Part shown: positions 61,264 to 64,000 of the stretch, piece by piece
Layout of the letters: the number at the start of each line of letters is the position of its first letter
Position numbering within the stretch: position 1 is the stretch's first letter
NCBI GenBank assembly: GCA_051892195.1
Contig: JBJFFZ010000104.1
Location: forward strand, 1 to 64,000
Direction: 5' to 3'
Source of the DNA: CAKQOE01 sp051892195
Lineage (GTDB): Bacteria; Bacillota; Clostridia; Peptostreptococcales; Anaerovoracaceae
DNA: 64,000 bases
Position numbers and translations under genes: made by a program
The notes under the pieces: model-generated
What the model was told of the DNA's origin: nothing
Seen by the model: only the letters and a program-made list of their open reading frames with translations
The model's database searches: none

Positions 61264-61515
61264 TTAAATCACATCATCCCGGTGATCCGCCTTCTCATGG
61301 TTGTCCTGATGATTTCTGCATTCTTCCGCCGGGTTCGGTTTTCCTGCAGAAGGGGACAGGCACCGGCTGCATGACCTGCCCTCACAGCCCCCACAGCCCC
61401 CTCCGCCGGGAACACCCGACAGGATCTTTCTTACTGCAAGAACGCAGAAGACTGCAAGAATCCCTGCTACGATCACATCTGCCACCGGTTCACCTCCAAA
61501 ACTTCCCATTTCCAT
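61264..61515 (-). CDS. Small Cys-rich membrane protein, FeoB-associated type
   Basis: This 83-aa protein has one N-terminal membrane helix (VADVIVAGILAVFCVLAVRK, about residues 10-29), then a glycine-cysteine cluster GGGGCGGCEGRSCSRC, and a polar His/Asp-rich tail. The layout matches the FeoB-associated Cys-rich membrane proteins found with ferrous iron transporters, but no feo gene is nearby. Starts at 61515 or 61509 are both possible, each with a poor ribosome binding site. I am moderately sure it is a real gene. Confidence 0.55.
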   Translation of the reverse strand: MEMGSFGGEPVADVIVAGILAVFCVLAVRKILSGVPGGGGCGGCEGRSCSRCLSPSAGKPNPAEECRNHQDNHEKADHRDDVI

Positions 61516-61575
61516 GTCCAAAGCATCATACCTCTGACTCCGCCCCGGCAACCCCTGCCTGCAGGCAGAAATCCC

Positions 61576-62823
61576 TTATTTCATCAGGGAAGCAAGATCA
61601 ATATCTCTGCGGCTGACGATTGTCCCGGAATACCGGGATGTATCCGTGATCACTGCAGCCACTCTCTGAATATCCTCCATGGTAATGGAGTCGATGGCAT
61701 GAATCGCTTCTTCCGCCGTGCGAACCCTGTTTCTGAACAGCGCGTACTTCCCGTTGACCACCATGCGGTTGCTGGTGTTCTCCAGACTGAAAATCAGCCC
61801 GCCTTTTGTCTGCTGCTTGGAAATGGCAAGTTCCTCTTCTGTCACACCCTTCGCAGCAAGCGTATCCAGTTCCTCCCGGATGGCAGCCACCGTGTCCTCA
61901 ATCTTCTCGTGGGCCACACCGGCGCTGATGGCATAAAAACCATCCCTGTCATGGGCTCCTGTATACGAATAAACCGTATAGGCCATGCCCTTTTCCTCCC
62001 GGATGTTCTGGAAGAGACGGGAGCTCATGCTCCCACCCATAATATTGTTGAGAATGTTCAGCACATAGGAATCCCTGTGGTCAAAAGCAAGGGCTCTTGT
62101 GCCCAGACAGATATGAGTCTGCTCGATATCCTTGACCTTTCCCTTGAAGGAAGGCACATAAATTCCGGACTCCGCCCCCTGCTCCTGCTTGACTGCAGTC
62201 ATGCAGGACAGCCGGTTTTCAAACTGGGCGCAGACCGCCTCTTCATCAAAATTGCCTGCGATGGAAACCACAATGTGATCCAGAGAATATTCCCTTGCAA
62301 TGTAGTTTTTCAGGTCGTCATGGGTAAATGCATCCAGACTTTCCGGCGTACCCAGAATGGAACCGGAAAGAGGCTCTCCCTTAAAGAGCACCTCGTACAG
62401 CATATCCTGCGCATCGTCCTCCGGCGTATCCTCCACCATCTTGATCTCTTCCTTTACCACCTGCTTTTCCTTCTTCATCTCCTCCGGATCAAAGAGAGAA
62501 TCGGTCATCATGTCGATCAGAATGTCGCAGGCCTGATCCAGGTTGGAGCTGAGGGAACGAACATAATAACATGTGCTTTCCTTTGAAGTGAATGCATTGA
62601 TCTGCGCCCCCAGAGCATCAATATCCGATGCGATCTGACGTGCGCTCCGCGCACCCGTACCCTTAAACATCATATGTTCGATAAAATGGGAAATTCCTCT
62701 GCAGGAATCGTCTTCGTTCACAGAGCCGGCCTTGACCCAGATACCGGCCGTAACAGATTCCACATACGGAATTTTTTCCAGAACCATGCGGAGACCGCAG
62801 TTCAGTTTTCTTATTTCAATCAT
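61576..62823 (-). CDS. M16 family zinc peptidase (MlpA/YmxG-like)
   Basis: This 415-aa protein is an M16 (pitrilysin/processing-peptidase-like) enzyme with the inverted zinc motif HFIEH (His46, Glu49, His50) and a third ligand in the following helix near Glu126. It has a two-lobed layout, with a second M16 domain from about 170 containing the conserved SRLFQNIREEKGMAYTVYS. It resembles MlpA/YmxG of Bacillus subtilis, which lies beside ylxY; a ylxY-like deacetylase gene is divergent here too. GAAAGGAAAG precedes the ATG. Confidence 0.92.
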   Translation of the reverse strand: MIEIRKLNCGLRMVLEKIPYVESVTAGIWVKAGSVNEDDSCRGISHFIEHMMFKGTGARSARQIASDIDALGAQINAFTSKESTCYYVRSLSSNLDQACDILIDMMTDSLFDPEEMKKEKQVVKEEIKMVEDTPEDDAQDMLYEVLFKGEPLSGSILGTPESLDAFTHDDLKNYIAREYSLDHIVVSIAGNFDEEAVCAQFENRLSCMTAVKQEQGAESGIYVPSFKGKVKDIEQTHICLGTRALAFDHRDSYVLNILNNIMGGSMSSRLFQNIREEKGMAYTVYSYTGAHDRDGFYAISAGVAHEKIEDTVAAIREELDTLAAKGVTEEELAISKQQTKGGLIFSLENTSNRMVVNGKYALFRNRVRTAEEAIHAIDSITMEDIQRVAAVITDTSRYSGTIVSRRDIDLASLMK

Positions 62824-63074
62824 TTTTCTTTCCTTTCTTCTTACAGATACGCCCTTTCATGCCTCCGGTTCACAGGCTGGGCCTGTGCTGCCCGGGACCC
62901 GGTGCGCATTCCTGTAGTATTATACTCTCCTTCCTTTCGGTTGTCTACGATGCAAACCGGATGCCCGGTACCGCCCTGCCTCTTTCCTGATGCAGCTGTC
63001 ATACCGGGGCACCGCTTTTCATATAAATATAGCACCGTTATTTTGTGGAAGAGATTTTATGAAAGCCAGGTGAT
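62824..63074. other. Divergent region between M16 peptidase and deacetylase genes
   Basis: These 251 bases contain the M16 promoter (62919-62947), a short hairpin CACAGGC/GCCTGTG in its leader (62871-62887), and, toward the deacetylase gene, CATATAAATA (63019-63028), which fits a sporulation sigma-K or sigma-E type -10 element. No gene is seen. Confidence 0.5.
62919..62947 (-). promoter_or_regulatory. Sigma-A promoter of the M16 peptidase gene
   Basis: TAGACA (62947-62942), 17 bases and TATAAT (62924-62919) on the minus strand. Both hexamers and the spacing are the same as at hom. Confidence 0.75.
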
Positions 63075-63872
63075 ATGGTGAAGCGTTTTTCTGACGGATA
63101 CCGGGCTGTATTTGCAGTATTGTGTATCCTTGTTTTTCTTTTTGCAGTTCTCTCTGTGTTTTTTTATCTGGATGACCGCTACCGGGAGCAGATGTCGCAG
63201 GAGCTGTCCTTTATGACAGAATGCGGAGGTGATTCCGGTCACACGGCATGCATCAGCGCCGCTTCCGCAGGCGATATTGTGTTCCGCACCGGGGATACGG
63301 GCAGCAACCGTCTGGCCATCACCTGCAATGTGGACTGGGGGGAGGAGGTCCTGCCGGATATCCTTGATGTTCTTGACGAATACAATGTGAAAATCACTTT
63401 TTTTGTCACAGGGCACTGGGCGGAAAAAAATCCGAAGCTCCTGCGGACCATGTATCTGAAGGGACATGAGATTCAGAGCCACGGTTACTCCCACAAGCTG
63501 TGCTCTCAGGTTTCGGATAAGGAGGTGGAAGAAGAAATTGACCGGACCTCTGATGCGGTGTTTCGGATCATCGGCGTCCGGCCGGATATTTTTGCGCCGC
63601 CTTCCGGGGATTTTGACGAAAGCACCGTGGAAATCTGCAGAAAGAAAGGGTATCTGCTGAGCCTGTGGTCTGCGGACACCATCGACTGGAGGCAGGATTC
63701 CACAGCAGATGTGATCTACAACAGGATTATGAAAAAGGATCTTCACGGCGCCATCCTTCTGATGCACCCAAAGGAAGAAACCCTCAAAGCCCTTCCGCGG
63801 CTGCTGAATGCCTTTCAGGAGCAGAATCTTTCGCCTGTCACCCTCAGCACCCTGATCCGGAATCAGGAATAA
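63075..63872 (+). CDS. Polysaccharide deacetylase (YlxY/PdaB-like)
   Basis: This 265-aa protein has an N-terminal membrane anchor (about residues 10-31) and a NodB deacetylase domain. Motif 1 is AITCNVDWGEE, so the usual second aspartate is replaced as in PdaB/YlxY; motif 2 is GHEIQSHGYSH (HxxxH); motif 3 is FAPPSGDFD; the late LLMHPKEE supplies the general histidine. The non-standard motif 1 leaves catalytic activity uncertain. AGGTGAT precedes the ATG. Its partner across the divergent region is the M16 peptidase gene, as ylxY-ymxG are neighbours in Bacillus. Sporulation expression is plausible. Confidence 0.83.
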   Translation: MVKRFSDGYRAVFAVLCILVFLFAVLSVFFYLDDRYREQMSQELSFMTECGGDSGHTACISAASAGDIVFRTGDTGSNRLAITCNVDWGEEVLPDILDVLDEYNVKITFFVTGHWAEKNPKLLRTMYLKGHEIQSHGYSHKLCSQVSDKEVEEEIDRTSDAVFRIIGVRPDIFAPPSGDFDESTVEICRKKGYLLSLWSADTIDWRQDSTADVIYNRIMKKDLHGAILLMHPKEETLKALPRLLNAFQEQNLSPVTLSTLIRNQE

Positions 63873-63899
63873 AATGTCTGTGATTCAAAGGGATTTTAT

Positions 63900-63928
63900 T
63901 TGATTAAATTTTTGCTCTTCGATATAAT
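63900..63928 (+). promoter_or_regulatory. Promoter of the gene at the right edge
   Basis: TTGATT (63900-63905), 17 bases and TATAAT (63923-63928) on the plus strand, followed by GAGGAG and an ATG at 63979. Confidence 0.7.
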
Positions 63929-63978
63929 GTGTTCTGTATAACATTGCACACAAAAAGAGTTTATAGAGGAGCAAAAAT

Positions 63979-64000
63979 ATGGCGGAAATTATTTCTGCGG
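63979..64000 (+). CDS. Start of a gene cut by the window edge
   Basis: ATG at 63979 follows TAGAGGAG at good spacing and a clear promoter. Only the first seven codons (MAEIISA) are in the window, too few to name the product. Confidence 0.6.

Noticed and set aside
1..64000. CRISPR array, insertion sequence or toxin-antitoxin pair
   Set aside because: No spaced direct repeats, transposase-like frames or small toxin-like pairs were seen in any intergenic region.

Overview
The window reads as a contiguous stretch of core chromosome from an anaerobic, endospore-forming, low- to mid-GC Gram-positive of the class Clostridia, most like Lachnospiraceae. The grounds are a spoIIIA operon, an alpha/beta-type small acid-soluble spore protein, PdaB-like deacetylases, the SCIFF peptide with its radical-SAM maturase, an acetylase-type diaminopimelate pathway (DapH), RNase J, strong Shine-Dalgarno sites and gene orders known from Bacillus and Clostridia. 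Base composition looks close to balanced by eye; it was not computed. I see no integrase, transposase, CRISPR array or phage gene.

Layout. 1-5.7 kb (minus): a Na/phosphate symporter, homoserine dehydrogenase, a TsaD-like paralogue, nusB and an Asp23 protein. 5.8-10.5 kb (minus): a complete but slimmed spoIIIA operon (AA to AH) whose spoIIIAF is only 54 codons long and starts at TTG. 10.7-16.5 kb: a coiled-coil protein, coaD, rsmD, a forward SASP gene, then miaB-asp23-recG read leftward. 16.8-18.4 kb (plus): panC and a PilZ protein. 18.5-24.4 kb (minus): pgsA, rimO, ftsK, uppP. 24.6-30.8 kb (plus): asd-dapA-dapB-dapH and topB. 30.9-36.7 kb (minus): a 1120-aa SF1 helicase-like protein with ruined ATPase motifs, ridA, ilvA and a two-OB-fold SSB-like protein. 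36.7-44.2 kb (minus): a PdaB-like deacetylase, a tRNA wobble-uridine modification pair (U32 protein, TrmR) with mltG, then rnj-M24 peptidase-efp. 44.3-54.6 kb (minus): leuS, a yqeK-rsfS fusion, nadD, aspS, hemZ, a metallo-beta-lactamase protein and rel. 54.7-59.8 kb (minus): secF, secD, scfB, scfA, a TIGR04086-type membrane protein, yajC and a tRNA-Leu(CAA). 59.9-64 kb: ybaK, a small alarmone synthetase, a Cys-rich membrane peptide, an M16 peptidase (minus), a polysaccharide deacetylase (plus) and the first codons of one more gene.

How the genes work together. asd, dapA, dapB and dapH carry aspartate semialdehyde toward diaminopimelate for the cell wall, while hom takes the same intermediate toward threonine; ilvA deaminates threonine and ridA, just downstream, clears its reactive enamine/imine product. 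uppP, mltG, pgsA and three Asp23/deacetylase-type genes also serve the envelope. yajC, secD and secF form the Sec accessory complex and follow the SCIFF genes in one operon. Two alarmone enzymes (rel and a RelQ-type synthetase) lie 6 kb apart.

The most unusual items are the pseudo-helicase at 30880-34242, which converges on topB across a shared terminator; the yqeK-rsfS gene fusion, whose linker codons form a ribosome binding site for RsfS alone; the minimal spoIIIA channel; the perfect palindrome in front of asd; and a terminator-like hairpin between dapA and dapB.
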